Source: an uncultured Lachnospiraceae bacterium (GTDB lineage Bacteria > Bacillota > Clostridia > Lachnospirales > Lachnospiraceae). Taken from it: a stretch of 37,506 nucleotides of DNA. This document shows positions 1 through 8,669 of this stretch, piece after piece (the first letter of the stretch is position 1; each line of letters opens with the position of its first letter). Below the pieces are notes generated by a model, which was given only the letters and a program-made list of their open reading frames with translations, had not been told where the DNA came from and searched no databases. Location of the stretch: the NCBI GenBank assembly GCA_949879775.1, contig CATLBW010000011.1, positions 1 through 37,506 on the forward strand, read 5' to 3'. The position numbers and the translations under genes were made by a program.

Positions 1-46
1 TGGGCAAGTCCACTTCAGCTCCCCTACCCCTCATTCATGATTGGCT

Positions 47-65
47 GGACATCCAGTGGATGTCC
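47..65. repeat. short perfect hairpin in left intergenic region
   Basis: GGACATCC (47-54) and GGATGTCC (58-65) form an 8-bp perfect stem with a 3-base loop. No T-run follows on either strand, so it is not an obvious terminator. Bases 1-181 hold no gene I can support. They also contain GCACAA...TTGTGC around a smaller ATTGC-GAA-GCAAT hairpin (about 118-154), and TTTTTATC/GATAAAAA arms at about 165-187. Confidence 0.5.
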
Positions 66-181
66 GTTTAGCGCGGACCGAAGCGAAGCGTAGACCTTGC
101 ACACTTTGACGCGCCGAGCACAATTGCGAAGCAATATTTTCCCCTTGTGCGAGTGCGCATACTATTTTTATCCTATAAGAT

Positions 182-215
182 AAAAAACTTAGCGGCAGGG
201 CTTACGCCCTGCCGC
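182..215 (-). terminator. Rho-independent terminator of the DUF4321 gene
   Basis: GCGGCAGGGC (192-201) and GCCCTGCCGC (206-215) form a perfect 10-bp GC-rich stem with a 4-base loop. Read on the minus strand the stem is followed by TAAGTTTTTTA, a proper U-tract. It lies 30 bases past the stop codon of the DUF4321 gene, so it should end that transcript. Confidence 0.85.
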
Positions 216-244
216 TGCCAACATTAGAACCACTTGTTTTCTCC

Positions 245-502
245 CTACCGGGCTAAAAGCCGGTAGATAATAAAGGAAATGACAATTCCGATAATGCTTG
301 CGATATTAATCTTAACCGTCAGCCCCAGCGTGAGCACAAACACCCCCAAATCCAGCACCAGGGGCGTGGTAATGCCAAACACCTGCCCATAATCCAGCCA
401 GCTCAATGCCGAAATGCCGCTGCAATAACTTCCGATAACCGTACCGATGACAAGGCCCATCAGCATGACGATTATGATAATCCATGAACCCTTGCTTTTC
501 AA
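245..502 (-). CDS. DUF4321 domain-containing small membrane protein
   Basis: The 85-residue product is almost entirely hydrophobic. It has one membrane segment at about residues 8-26 and a second hydrophobic stretch covering about 45-80, with a basic end (YRLLAR). The pattern LDYGQVFGITTPLVLDLG followed by LTLGLTVKINIASIIG matches the DUF4321 family of Clostridia as I recall it; those proteins are also about 85 residues and have no known function. The start is supported by an AGGAGG-like stretch (GGAGGGTAAGGG) just upstream on the minus strand. It appears monocistronic: a strong terminator follows and a 265-bp palindromic spacer precedes it. It is probably a core chromosomal gene. Confidence 0.8.
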   Translation of the reverse strand: MKSKGSWIIIIVMLMGLVIGTVIGSYCSGISALSWLDYGQVFGITTPLVLDLGVFVLTLGLTVKINIASIIGIVISFIIYRLLAR

Positions 503-536
503 CCCTTACCCTCCTGTTGCCTTAACATACTGTAAT

Positions 537-759
537 AGTTCAGCTAACGCCATTCGCAAAGGTGCCTACGGCACTTTCCCGCTGCTTACTTCTCATTTTG
601 AGAAAATAGCTACTAGGCATCAGGACTCCTCCCACTTCGTGGGTCCCTCCTCATGCCAAATACTAACTTTGCTCATGAAATGGCGTTCCCTCAGCCGAGA
701 TGAATCGTGTAAAATTCGTGCAAGCACGATTTTCCCCGATTTATCCGGCTGGCTGAACT
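537..759. repeat. 223-bp nested inverted-repeat element
   Basis: This fills most of the 265-bp gap between the DUF4321 and M56 genes. Arms nest concentrically: AGTTCAGC (537-544) with GCTGAACT (752-759); AACGCCATT (546-554) with AATGGCGTT (679-687); GCAAAG (556-561) with CTTTGC (667-672); and GGCAT (616-620) with ATGCC (653-657). Inside are two small hairpins, GTGCC-TAC-GGCAC (562-574) and CCCAC-TTC-GTGGG (631-643). The layout is like a cloverleaf, as in a MITE-like repeat or a structured RNA. I see no convincing coding sequence in it. Confidence 0.6.
711..733 (-). terminator. probable terminator of the BlaI/M56 operon
   Basis: AAAATTCGTGC (711-721) pairs with GCACGATTTT (724-733) around an AA loop, with one bulge. 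Read on minus, the CGTGC/GCACG stem ends in AATTTT. It lies about 35 bases past the stop codon of the M56 gene. The stem is short and lies inside the right half of the larger palindromic element, so the call is moderate. Confidence 0.5.
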
Positions 760-767
760 GTTATAAC

Positions 768-1847
768 CTATTGAAAATAGACATAATAAGTGCCGTCCAC
801 ACATTTTATCCGATAGGTATTCCCAGCGGGTTCCTGTGCCTTGGAGTCCTGCATCTGTACCCCTGCCTGTATCTCGCAATCCGGTCGGATAACAAACGAA
901 TAGGAGGCAAATACCAGCATGGCAAATACCAGGAACCAAGACCCTGTAAACACCAGGTTCCTCCTTTTATGCCCCCGGCTGGCAGATACAATCTTAAACC
1001 GTTCAATAATTTCCGCTTCATAATTCTTTGCGACAAGCGCCGTCGTCCCATAAAACGCCTTTGCCTGCCTGTTTGCCTCCGCATTCTTGAGCATTGCCAC
1101 TATCGTCGCCAAATACTCCGCCTTTTTCCTGCTTGCCATATGGTTTGTCACATCTAAATCGCATTTTATCTCCAATACTTGCGCCAAATCCCTTTTCAGC
1201 AGGTAAATCGCCGGGTTCCACCAGAACAGGCACCAATAGGCATGTATGAATGCTTTTATAACCAGGTCCCCGTTTTGGAAATGCGTATATTCATGCCGCA
1301 GGATATAATAAAGCTCCAAATCACTATATTCCTCATCCGGTAAAATAATTGTTTTACGGAAAATCCCCGCACCCATAGGGATGCTTATATGGCTGCTGCG
1401 GCGTATCGTAATGTCTAACTGCTTCGCGCTGGCGTTGAGGACACGGTTAAATACCCGCTTACATTGTTCATCCTCGCGGATACTGTACGAAGAAATTTCC
1501 TCCATCGCCCGCATATACTGGCAAATGAAACGTATGATAAGGAACGCGGACACAAGCGCCCAGATAACAGCCAGCGCCGGCAGGAACGATACCCGTGCTG
1601 GAACGAGCCTGCCTATGCCCACATTGTTGTATAAACCGCTGAAAACCTCACTGGATGGAATCTGCCTGGTAAAGGAAAATTCATAGGGAACCAGCATACG
1701 CACAACGGAAAACAAGTACAGACACAGCACATTGGTAACCCCAAGCTGCCTGATAAAAAAATGTTTTTTGCGGCAGAAATAATTAAACGCTGCCAAAACG
1801 CTGCTCCATACCACAGACATCAATAAAGAAAAAAGCGTAATCTGCAT
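768..1847 (-). CDS. M56-family (BlaR1/MecR1-like) membrane metallopeptidase without penicillin sensor
   Basis: This 359-residue protein has membrane segments at about 3-20, 35-53 and 90-108, a cytoplasmic zinc-protease region, and a last membrane segment at about 298-318. The catalytic HEYTH motif is at 185-189, and Glu226 in EIKCD is the likely third zinc ligand. True BlaR1/MecR1 proteins are about 600 residues and carry an extracellular penicillin-binding sensor. Here only about 40 residues follow the last membrane segment, so it cannot sense beta-lactams that way. The start lies two bases after the stop codon of the BlaI-type gene, which suggests translational coupling. By analogy, an activated M56 protease would cleave the partner repressor. 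The signal is unknown; stress or an effect on the upstream ABC permeases is inference. Confidence 0.85.
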   Translation of the reverse strand: MQITLFSLLMSVVWSSVLAAFNYFCRKKHFFIRQLGVTNVLCLYLFSVVRMLVPYEFSFTRQIPSSEVFSGLYNNVGIGRLVPARVSFLPALAVIWALVSAFLIIRFICQYMRAMEEISSYSIREDEQCKRVFNRVLNASAKQLDITIRRSSHISIPMGAGIFRKTIILPDEEYSDLELYYILRHEYTHFQNGDLVIKAFIHAYWCLFWWNPAIYLLKRDLAQVLEIKCDLDVTNHMASRKKAEYLATIVAMLKNAEANRQAKAFYGTTALVAKNYEAEIIERFKIVSASRGHKRRNLVFTGSWFLVFAMLVFASYSFVIRPDCEIQAGVQMQDSKAQEPAGNTYRIKCVDGTYYVYFQ

Positions 1848-1849
1848 AT

Positions 1850-2260
1850 TTATAGCTCCTCTGGTTCCGAATTCTTAAGCTCCTCAATAATTTCCTCTAA
1901 CTGCTTCACAAGCCCTTTGCCGTCTCCCGCACCGGCCTCATTCACCATAGCCACCGTGACCGCGGCAATGGAATTGCTCCCAATGCCCTTAGACATAACC
2001 AGCTTGGCCGCGTACTGCTCCCTGGTCACCGCAGGGATAAACTGCCTTGCATACTGCGTTCCGCACCGCTTGGTGCCGCAGACCTTTATCATGCCCTTTT
2101 TTAACAGTGAGCGCAGCATAATATGTATATAATTCCCATTCCAGGAACGGTCAGCAGAGATATCCATGATTTCAACACTCGTCAGAGGATCTTTGCTTTC
2201 CCAAAACATCTCCATTAAATCTTCTTCACTGCCTGTTAAGTGCTTCTCTCTTTTTGCCAT
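1850..2260 (-). CDS. BlaI/MecI/CopY-family winged-helix repressor
   Basis: This is a small winged-helix repressor of about 136 residues. The N-terminal part (LTGSEEDLMEMFWES, then LTSVEIMDI and NYIHIMLRSLLKKGMI) has the BlaI/MecI arrangement. The C-terminal half is the dimerisation region that a BlaR1-type protease would cut. I chose the ATG at 2260: GGAAGAG lies six bases ahead of it, while an in-frame ATG at 2275 has no clear ribosome binding site. It is the first gene of a two-gene operon with the M56 protease. Its promoter overlaps a palindrome, which suggests autorepression. The gene follows the three FtsX-type permeases with less than 115 bp between, and read-through from them is possible because I see no terminator there. 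Confidence 0.85.
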   Translation of the reverse strand: MAKREKHLTGSEEDLMEMFWESKDPLTSVEIMDISADRSWNGNYIHIMLRSLLKKGMIKVCGTKRCGTQYARQFIPAVTREQYAAKLVMSKGIGSNSIAAVTVAMVNEAGAGDGKGLVKQLEEIIEELKNSEPEEL

Positions 2261-2326
2261 AATTATCTCTTCCATTTCTTTCTATTACAAATCTATATAT
2301 CGCAAACGACAAATTATTTTGGTGTT

Positions 2327-2361
2327 TACTATAGTATATAATCACAAGCGAGCCAAGTCAA
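2327..2361 (-). promoter_or_regulatory. promoter and candidate operator of the BlaI/M56 operon
   Basis: On the minus strand TTGACT (2361-2356), a 17-bp spacer and TATACT (2338-2333) form a near-consensus housekeeping promoter. The perfect 10-bp palindrome TACTATAGTA (2327-2336) covers the end of the -10 box and the likely transcription start. Many BlaI/CopY-type operators are short palindromes over the promoter, so this is the natural autoregulatory site. The repressor assignment is inference. Confidence 0.75.
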
Positions 2362-2372
2362 TATAAATATTT

Positions 2373-5300
2373 TTACTCCTTCACCTGCAGCAGTTCCATG
2401 ACCTTTAGCCTTGTCACCTGCACCGACGCCGCAAACGCACCGCAGGCACAGCCAAGGAAATATAACAGCCAACAGAAAGCTAAAGCTTCCAGGCTTCTCA
2501 TAAATAACCCCGGGCTAAACGCCAGCAGCCCCCCTGCCACAAGGAGCATCCCTGCCACGCACAGGAGCATCTGCTCAAGCACCAGCATACACCGCGCACG
2601 CTTTTTGGTAACGCCAAGGATGCGCAGGAAAGCCGCTTCCTGTACCGACTGCAAAATAACCAGCCCAGGTCCAAACAAGCCAATCAGCGCTGCCGCCGCC
2701 ACAGCAATAGGGAACAGCGATTCCAACAGATTGCACATGCGCTTCGTGTTCTCAAACAAATCTGCGTCAACATGGTAAGTCGCCTGCGGCGAATACTGAA
2801 TACCTGTGCTTTTCTTCTCCTCTAATAAGCTGTTCAGCTCCGTAACCTTATTGTTGTCCGTCAATGTGAATTCACAATAATTAACCGGGAAGGGCTGGCT
2901 GTAGAGGTTTTCCGCCGCCTCATTAATCGCTGCAAAAATCCCGGCGTTCGTATCTGCATCCTCAGATTCGAGGATGCCCGCCACCTTAAACGGCTTCCCT
3001 GCACGGTCAATAGCAAACTCCAGCTCATCCTCCTCATACACCTGCGGCATGAATGAATATAAGTCCTCCGACATCAACTTTATCTCATCACCTGCATGGA
3101 TGTTAAGCTCCTTGGCCAACGTCTTCCCCACCAGGCATACCGGGCCTGTGCCCTCAAAAACGGAAGCGCCATACCCATCCGCGTAAGAGACCGTGAAATC
3201 GTCAATCAGGTAACGGTCGAAATCATTGGTAAACGAAATAGGGCTTAATACCCCGACGCCATTCACACGCACGCTGAATTTATTATAGAAATAGACGTCT
3301 TTTACCAAATCCGATTTCGCCAGCTCCATGACCTTCGTTGAGTTAAACATCATTGCCCTGCCTTTGACCTCAAGATCCCTGTATGCCTCCTGATAGGAAA
3401 CTTTCGCCAGCACGAACATGCCAAGCCCTGCCGCCAGCACAACTGCAAGGAGCAGGGAAACAGCCGTTTTGCCAAGCCCCCGCCTCATATGGCGCAGGAC
3501 ATAACCGCCCACTTGGCGCAGCGCGCTGTACCTGCCATGCGCTGATTTTGCATGGAGGTCACCCCCAAGCTCCAAAACGGACAGCCTGGCGATATCCAGC
3601 CCACGGGGGACTGGCGCTGTGTCTACAATCTCCGGCATATGTTTTGCAGCTCCAAAATTCACCTGCAAAATACCTGCCTTTTTAGCCGCATCCGTCCCTC
3701 GCGCACCTTCCTGCAATAGTTCCAGCGGAGGCGTTTTCTTCATATTACGCAAGAAGAGCAGCGTGGCACTTAAGATAAATAACAGTTCGCAAGCCAGGCA
3801 GAGAATGACCACGCCCATCGGAAGCTCTCCGCTAAGGACATAGGAATAACCCTCCGGGGCATTGTTGTCCGACATGCCTGCCAGCGTTTTTGCCGCCGTA
3901 TAGGAAGCGTAGTAAAGCCCTGTAAGGCCGCCTGCCAGCATGGCGACAGCCGACAAAATGCCAAAAGGCAGGGCAAGCGTCCTGCCTGCTTTCCCGCCAG
4001 GGACGCCCAATGTCCGCATGATGGCATATGATTTCTTATTCCTGCCAATGTAAAGGTACACGGCAAGGAGCAAGGCAAGCGCAGCCCCTAGCACATACAG
4101 CGCTGTTGTCAGGAGGGACGCCAGCGAGCCCGTCTGAAAATTATCTTTCATCGCTGACCAACCCCCGTCCGAAAAGCGCAGGCCCAGGCTCAGATCTGCA
4201 GCCAGCGGCTCGGCCGCCTGACGAAACTCCTGGATATCATGGGGATCTTCAATAAAAACGCTGAAATCGCCCATAAGTATCTCATGGTCCTCGGGGACTT
4301 CCACCGGCAAAAGCGAAGACGGCACAAAGATTGTCGCCGGCCCATAACTCCAGTCAGTCTCACGACGGCGTTCGTCCCACTCGTTGGTGAATCGGTAAGT
4401 GCCAATGATTTCAAGGTCTGCATAGCTTTTCACCTGCGAGATTTCTTCCGGCAGGCGAACCCTTGCCCCCGACGCTCCCTGTCCCATCAACAGCTTGTCG
4501 CCAAGCCCTATGTGGATCTTGTCGCCCACGGACATCCCGGACGCCTTAAGAAAGTCCTCGCTCACCACGCAGGCGCCTGAATCCCTTGCCGTCAATGGGC
4601 GCCCTTCCGTGACAACCATCCTGCGCTCATTGACATAGGGAACCGCCCGCATATCTTTGGTATACACAATGTCATATGCCGACAGGCTTTGGTTCCTTGC
4701 CTCTATCATCTTTTTATACCAGGCAAAGTCCTCGGTGTCCAGGTAATCTTCCCCCAACCCGTCTATCACAGTCAAAAACTCAACGTCCGGGTTCATGTAC
4801 TGGTACAAAAAAGAGCCAAGCTCAAAGGAGGTCCCGGAACGCTCGCTGTAAGTCCCGACAACAAAGCATCGGCTCCCCTTTTTCAGCCCCTCAAAAAATG
4901 TCCGGGGATAGTCGTGCCTGCAAAATTCCGCAGTTCCGGTCGCTATCTGCAACGGCTTTTCCGGATCGAACTGAAGGTCCCCAGCATAGACCTTGACGTC
5001 ACGGAATGTGATATACCGGTTGCCAGAACTGTAATCTTCATACCCGTCATAAGTGCCCTCCAGGAGGAATTCCCCTTCCTCCAAGGAACCTTCCGGGTCT
5101 ATAACACGCTTACAGCCCTCGATAAACCCATCCGTCGTATACCTTGTATCTGCCAGCGTAACGCCAGGCAGCGAAGTGAATTTCCCTATCTGCTCTTCTG
5201 ACGGCCAGGGCTTGGGGGACAGGTCATAATAGCCCATCGGCGGCGTGCTGTTGTCCAAAGCGGCAACGCCGTAATAAAAGCTCTCAGCCTTCGCTGATTC

Positions 5301-5429
5301 CCGCGTAGTAACCGCATAATCCGTAACCCTAGAAAACAACGCAAACGAAGCCGCCGCTATCAGCAAAAACGTCAGCATTGTCTTTACCGGAGAACGGAAG
5401 ATTGTCTTTAATGCTGTGGATTTTCTCAT
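2373..5429 (-). CDS. large FtsX/MacB-type ABC transporter permease, third of three paralogs
   Basis: The 1,018-residue protein has the eight-segment layout of large FtsX-type permeases. One segment at about 18-36 is followed by a long extracellular domain with a MacB-like core (EGRPLTARDSGACVVSEDFL, then GDKIHIGLGD). Three segments follow at about 490-640 (first FtsX domain, ending PPLELLQEG), then a second half with one segment, a smaller extracellular domain and three terminal segments ending MELLQVKE. I chose the ATG at 5429, with AGAGAGG seven bases ahead. The frame stays open upstream to 5633, but that would overlap the preceding gene and has no match in the paralogs. The usual role is mechanotransmission rather than classic transport, driven by a cytoplasmic ATPase. 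None is encoded here. It is the last gene of the permease operon. Confidence 0.9.
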   Translation of the reverse strand: MRKSTALKTIFRSPVKTMLTFLLIAAASFALFSRVTDYAVTTRESAKAESFYYGVAALDNSTPPMGYYDLSPKPWPSEEQIGKFTSLPGVTLADTRYTTDGFIEGCKRVIDPEGSLEEGEFLLEGTYDGYEDYSSGNRYITFRDVKVYAGDLQFDPEKPLQIATGTAEFCRHDYPRTFFEGLKKGSRCFVVGTYSERSGTSFELGSFLYQYMNPDVEFLTVIDGLGEDYLDTEDFAWYKKMIEARNQSLSAYDIVYTKDMRAVPYVNERRMVVTEGRPLTARDSGACVVSEDFLKASGMSVGDKIHIGLGDKLLMGQGASGARVRLPEEISQVKSYADLEIIGTYRFTNEWDERRRETDWSYGPATIFVPSSLLPVEVPEDHEILMGDFSVFIEDPHDIQEFRQAAEPLAADLSLGLRFSDGGWSAMKDNFQTGSLASLLTTALYVLGAALALLLAVYLYIGRNKKSYAIMRTLGVPGGKAGRTLALPFGILSAVAMLAGGLTGLYYASYTAAKTLAGMSDNNAPEGYSYVLSGELPMGVVILCLACELLFILSATLLFLRNMKKTPPLELLQEGARGTDAAKKAGILQVNFGAAKHMPEIVDTAPVPRGLDIARLSVLELGGDLHAKSAHGRYSALRQVGGYVLRHMRRGLGKTAVSLLLAVVLAAGLGMFVLAKVSYQEAYRDLEVKGRAMMFNSTKVMELAKSDLVKDVYFYNKFSVRVNGVGVLSPISFTNDFDRYLIDDFTVSYADGYGASVFEGTGPVCLVGKTLAKELNIHAGDEIKLMSEDLYSFMPQVYEEDELEFAIDRAGKPFKVAGILESEDADTNAGIFAAINEAAENLYSQPFPVNYCEFTLTDNNKVTELNSLLEEKKSTGIQYSPQATYHVDADLFENTKRMCNLLESLFPIAVAAAALIGLFGPGLVILQSVQEAAFLRILGVTKKRARCMLVLEQMLLCVAGMLLVAGGLLAFSPGLFMRSLEALAFCWLLYFLGCACGAFAASVQVTRLKVMELLQVKE

Positions 5430-5530
5430 AAGCATACCTCTCTGTACTTTCTTATATTTTTCTATACGGTGCCCACGGTCAGCCAAAGCTCCCGCAGCGC
5501 CGACAGGGACCTTTCGTGCTTTGCCCGTTC

Positions 5531-8500
5531 TTAGCCTTTCACCTGCAGCAATTCCAAAACCTTGTGCCTGGTGACCTGCACGGACGCCACAAACGCCCCT
5601 AAAATACAGCCCAGGAAATATAACAGCCAACAAAACGCAAGCGTCTGCGTGCTTCTTAGAAACAGCCCCGGGCGAAACAGGGCAAGCGCCCCAGCCACAA
5701 GCGCGATGCCAATTATGCTTAGCGCAAGCTGTTCAAACACCAGCATACACCTGGCACGTTTCTTTGTGACGCCGAGTATCCGCAAAAACGCCGCTTCCTG
5801 CGCCGACTGCAGGATCACAAGCCCCGGCCCAAACAGGCCAATCAACACTGCCGCCGCCACGGCGATAGGGAACAGTGACTCCAGCAGGTTGCGGATGCGC
5901 TTGGCGTTCTCTAAGGCTTCCGCATCTACGTGGTAGGTAGCCAGCGGTGAATATTGTATGCTTTTATTCCTCCATTCCTCCATCCGTTCTTCCACCTCGG
6001 CAAGGTCCTTATTGTCCGCAAGCGTAAACTCGCAATAGTCCACCGAGTAAGGCTGGCTGTAGAGGTTCTCCGCCGCCTGGTTGATAGCCCCGTAAATACC
6101 CGCGTTGATATCCTTGTCCACCGATTTGAGGATGCCCACTACCTTAAATGCTTTCCCTGCCCGCTCAATGGCAAACTCAAGCTCATCCTCTTCATAAATC
6201 TGCGGCATGAAAGAATACAAATCCTCCGAGATCAACGTGACCTCCTCACCTAATTTAACGCCAAGCTCCTCCGCCAGCGTCTGCCCTACCAGGCACACCG
6301 GCCCGCTGCCTTCAAACACAGAGACGTCATACCCTTCCAGGTAATCGATCGTATAATCGTCAATCAAAAAACGGTCAAAATCATTAGTAAACGTTATCGG
6401 GCTTAACTTCCCCACGCCGTTTACGCGCACGCTGAACTTGCTGTAATAATAGATATCCTCAAGCAGGCCTGAATTGGACATTTCCACAACCTTATCGGAA
6501 GTAAACATCATCGCCCTGCCCTTGACGTCAACCTCGCGGGCTGTCTCCTGATAGGAGAGCCTCGCCAGCACGAACATGCCAAGCCCGGCAGCCAACACAA
6601 CGGTGAGCACAAAGGAAACCGCCGTTTTGCCGACGCCCCGCTTCATATGGCGCAGGATGTAGTCCCCGACCTGCCTGGGCGCTTTGTATTTCCCACGCGC
6701 CATATCCTTGCTCCCTGCCTGGGCGCCAGGCGCCCCGAAGGCCTTTGAAATCTTCGCCATGTCAGCCCCCCGGGGGACAGGCGCCGTGTCGGCAACCTGC
6801 GGCGTATACTTAGCCGCCGCAAAGGGATTAGGCAAAACCCCTGTCTTTTTTGCAGTTCCCTCCTGCAGCAATTCCAGCGGGGAGGCGTTCTTCATTTTCC
6901 GCAGGAAAAGCAGCGTCGCCACTAAGATAAATATCAGCTCGCCAACCAGGCAGATAACCACCACGCCCAGCGGAAGCGCCGCATTGAGGACATAAGAATA
7001 CCCTTCTGGTGCAGAGCTGTCCGACATGCCTGCAAGCGTTTTAGCCGCCGTGTAGGAGGCATAGAAAAGCCCTGCCAAGCCGCCGACCGCCATTGCAATC
7101 GCCGACAGTATGCCAAAAGGCAGCGCCAGCGAGCTCCCCGCCTTCCTGCCGGGGACACCCAGCGTCCGCATGACGGCGTATGATTTCCTGTTCCTGCCAA
7201 TATAGAGGTACACGGCAAGCAGCAAAGCCAGCGCAGAGCCAAGCACATACAGCACGGTAGTCAAAAACGACGCCAGCGAACCAGTCTGGAAATGGTCCTC
7301 CATATTCGACCAGCCCCCATCCGAGAACCGCAGCCCCAAGCTCATGTCCGCAGCCAGCGGTTCCGCAGCTTCCAGAAACGCTTCTATGTCATGCGGATCT
7401 TCAATAAAGACGCTGTATTCGCCCATAAGCCGCTCTTTCCCCTCCGGGACCTCCACCGGCGACAGGGAAAGCGGCACAAAAATGCTTGCCGGGCCATACG
7501 ACCACATATACTCATTCGTGTAGCGTTCATTCTCGTCATTGGTAAAGCGGTAAGCGCCAATAATTTCCAGCTCTACCGGCGTGAAGTGTTGATTCAAGTC
7601 ATCCTGATCCACGCTCCCTGTGGCTGCCCTCCCAACAGTCCCTTGTCTTCGGTCGCCCAACTGAATGTGCAGCTTGTCCCCTACAGACAGCCCATATTCC
7701 TTTAAGAAGAGTTCGCTTACGACACAGCCCTCCGTGTCCTTTGCGGTCAGGGGGCGCCCCTCAGAAATTACCAGCTTGTGCTCATTCACATAGGGGATCG
7801 CCCGCATGTCCGAGGTATACACCATGTCATAGGCCATATAGCTATACTTCAGTTCCTCAACCCTTTCTTTATACCAGGCAAACTCCTCCGTCTCCAGGTA
7901 ATCATCCGAAAGCCCGTCTACCGGGCGTATGCTCTCTTCCGGCGTATAATCCCATAAATACAGCTCAAGGGCCGCGCCGGTGCCTTCACTGTAAATGCCA
8001 TAGACGAGGAACCTCCCCCCTTCTTTTAGGTCGTCAAAAAATTCCCGCGAATATGGCTGCTTATAATCAACGGCCAGTTCTTCCGCAAAGTTGACCGTTA
8101 TCTGAAGCGGATGGCGGGGGTCAATCCGAACCTGCCCCGCATGGACCTTGACGTCGTCAAAGTTTAAAAGCCTCCTGACATAAGGCTCCTCCCCGTACTC
8201 CTCATACCCCACGTACGTACCCTCCAGCACGAAATTTGACGAGTCGTAATGGCAGTCCGGGTCTATGATGCGCTTATAGTCCTCAACCAGCCCCGTCGTG
8301 CTATGCCTTGCATCGGCCAGCGTAACGCCGGGCAGCGAAGAAAACTCTTTGAGCTGCTCCTCTGTCGGCCAGGGCTTGGGGTCCGGAATATAATAGCCTA
8401 TCATCGGGGAACTGTTGTCTAAGGCGGCAACGCCATAATAAAAGCTCTCCGCCTTCGCCGATTCCCGTGTGGTGACCGCATAATCCGTGACCCTGGAAAA

Positions 8501-8593
8501 AAGGGCGAACGAAGCCGCCGCTACCAAGAGGAACGTCAGTATCGTCTTCGCCGGAGAACGCAAAAGTGTTTTTAGCGCAATTGATTTTCTCAT
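5531..8593 (-). CDS. large FtsX/MacB-type ABC transporter permease, second of three paralogs
   Basis: This 1,020-residue paralog aligns end to end with its two neighbours. It shares the N-terminal segment with MRKS...LKTLLRSPAKT, the DMRAIPYVNE/EGRPLTAK stretch of the MacB-like domain, the FtsX signature RNRKSYAVMRTLGVPG and the C-terminal ILGVTKKRARCML and LELLQVKG. It differs mostly in the extracellular domains and in the cytoplasmic linker after the first FtsX domain (about 600-660). The start has AAAGAGGTG a few bases upstream. The gap to the preceding paralog is 76 bp and includes a small AGGGAT-ATGC-ATCCCT palindrome (8632-8647) that is not terminator-like. Retained length and motifs argue that it is intact. 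The substrate and the ATPase partner are unknown. Confidence 0.9.
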   Translation of the reverse strand: MRKSIALKTLLRSPAKTILTFLLVAAASFALFSRVTDYAVTTRESAKAESFYYGVAALDNSSPMIGYYIPDPKPWPTEEQLKEFSSLPGVTLADARHSTTGLVEDYKRIIDPDCHYDSSNFVLEGTYVGYEEYGEEPYVRRLLNFDDVKVHAGQVRIDPRHPLQITVNFAEELAVDYKQPYSREFFDDLKEGGRFLVYGIYSEGTGAALELYLWDYTPEESIRPVDGLSDDYLETEEFAWYKERVEELKYSYMAYDMVYTSDMRAIPYVNEHKLVISEGRPLTAKDTEGCVVSELFLKEYGLSVGDKLHIQLGDRRQGTVGRAATGSVDQDDLNQHFTPVELEIIGAYRFTNDENERYTNEYMWSYGPASIFVPLSLSPVEVPEGKERLMGEYSVFIEDPHDIEAFLEAAEPLAADMSLGLRFSDGGWSNMEDHFQTGSLASFLTTVLYVLGSALALLLAVYLYIGRNRKSYAVMRTLGVPGRKAGSSLALPFGILSAIAMAVGGLAGLFYASYTAAKTLAGMSDSSAPEGYSYVLNAALPLGVVVICLVGELIFILVATLLFLRKMKNASPLELLQEGTAKKTGVLPNPFAAAKYTPQVADTAPVPRGADMAKISKAFGAPGAQAGSKDMARGKYKAPRQVGDYILRHMKRGVGKTAVSFVLTVVLAAGLGMFVLARLSYQETAREVDVKGRAMMFTSDKVVEMSNSGLLEDIYYYSKFSVRVNGVGKLSPITFTNDFDRFLIDDYTIDYLEGYDVSVFEGSGPVCLVGQTLAEELGVKLGEEVTLISEDLYSFMPQIYEEDELEFAIERAGKAFKVVGILKSVDKDINAGIYGAINQAAENLYSQPYSVDYCEFTLADNKDLAEVEERMEEWRNKSIQYSPLATYHVDAEALENAKRIRNLLESLFPIAVAAAVLIGLFGPGLVILQSAQEAAFLRILGVTKKRARCMLVFEQLALSIIGIALVAGALALFRPGLFLRSTQTLAFCWLLYFLGCILGAFVASVQVTRHKVLELLQVKG

Positions 8594-8669
8594 AGATACA
8601 CCTCTTTCTGTTTTCTCATTTTTTATGTAAGAGGGATATGCATCCCTATCATTTTCCCTGAAAAATATG

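Noticed and set aside
447-1157. Long open frame on plus opposite the DUF4321 and M56 genes
   Set aside because: It crosses two well-supported minus-strand genes and the palindromic spacer, has no ribosome binding site and the product resembles no protein family.
768-2275. Beta-lactam resistance BlaR1/BlaI system
   Set aside because: The M56 protein lacks the penicillin-binding sensor domain and no beta-lactamase or PBP2a gene is present.
5430-5633. N-terminal extension of the third FtsX permease
   Set aside because: The extra 66 codons overlap the preceding gene, have no counterpart in the two paralogs, and AGAGAGG seven bases before the ATG at 5429 marks the real start.
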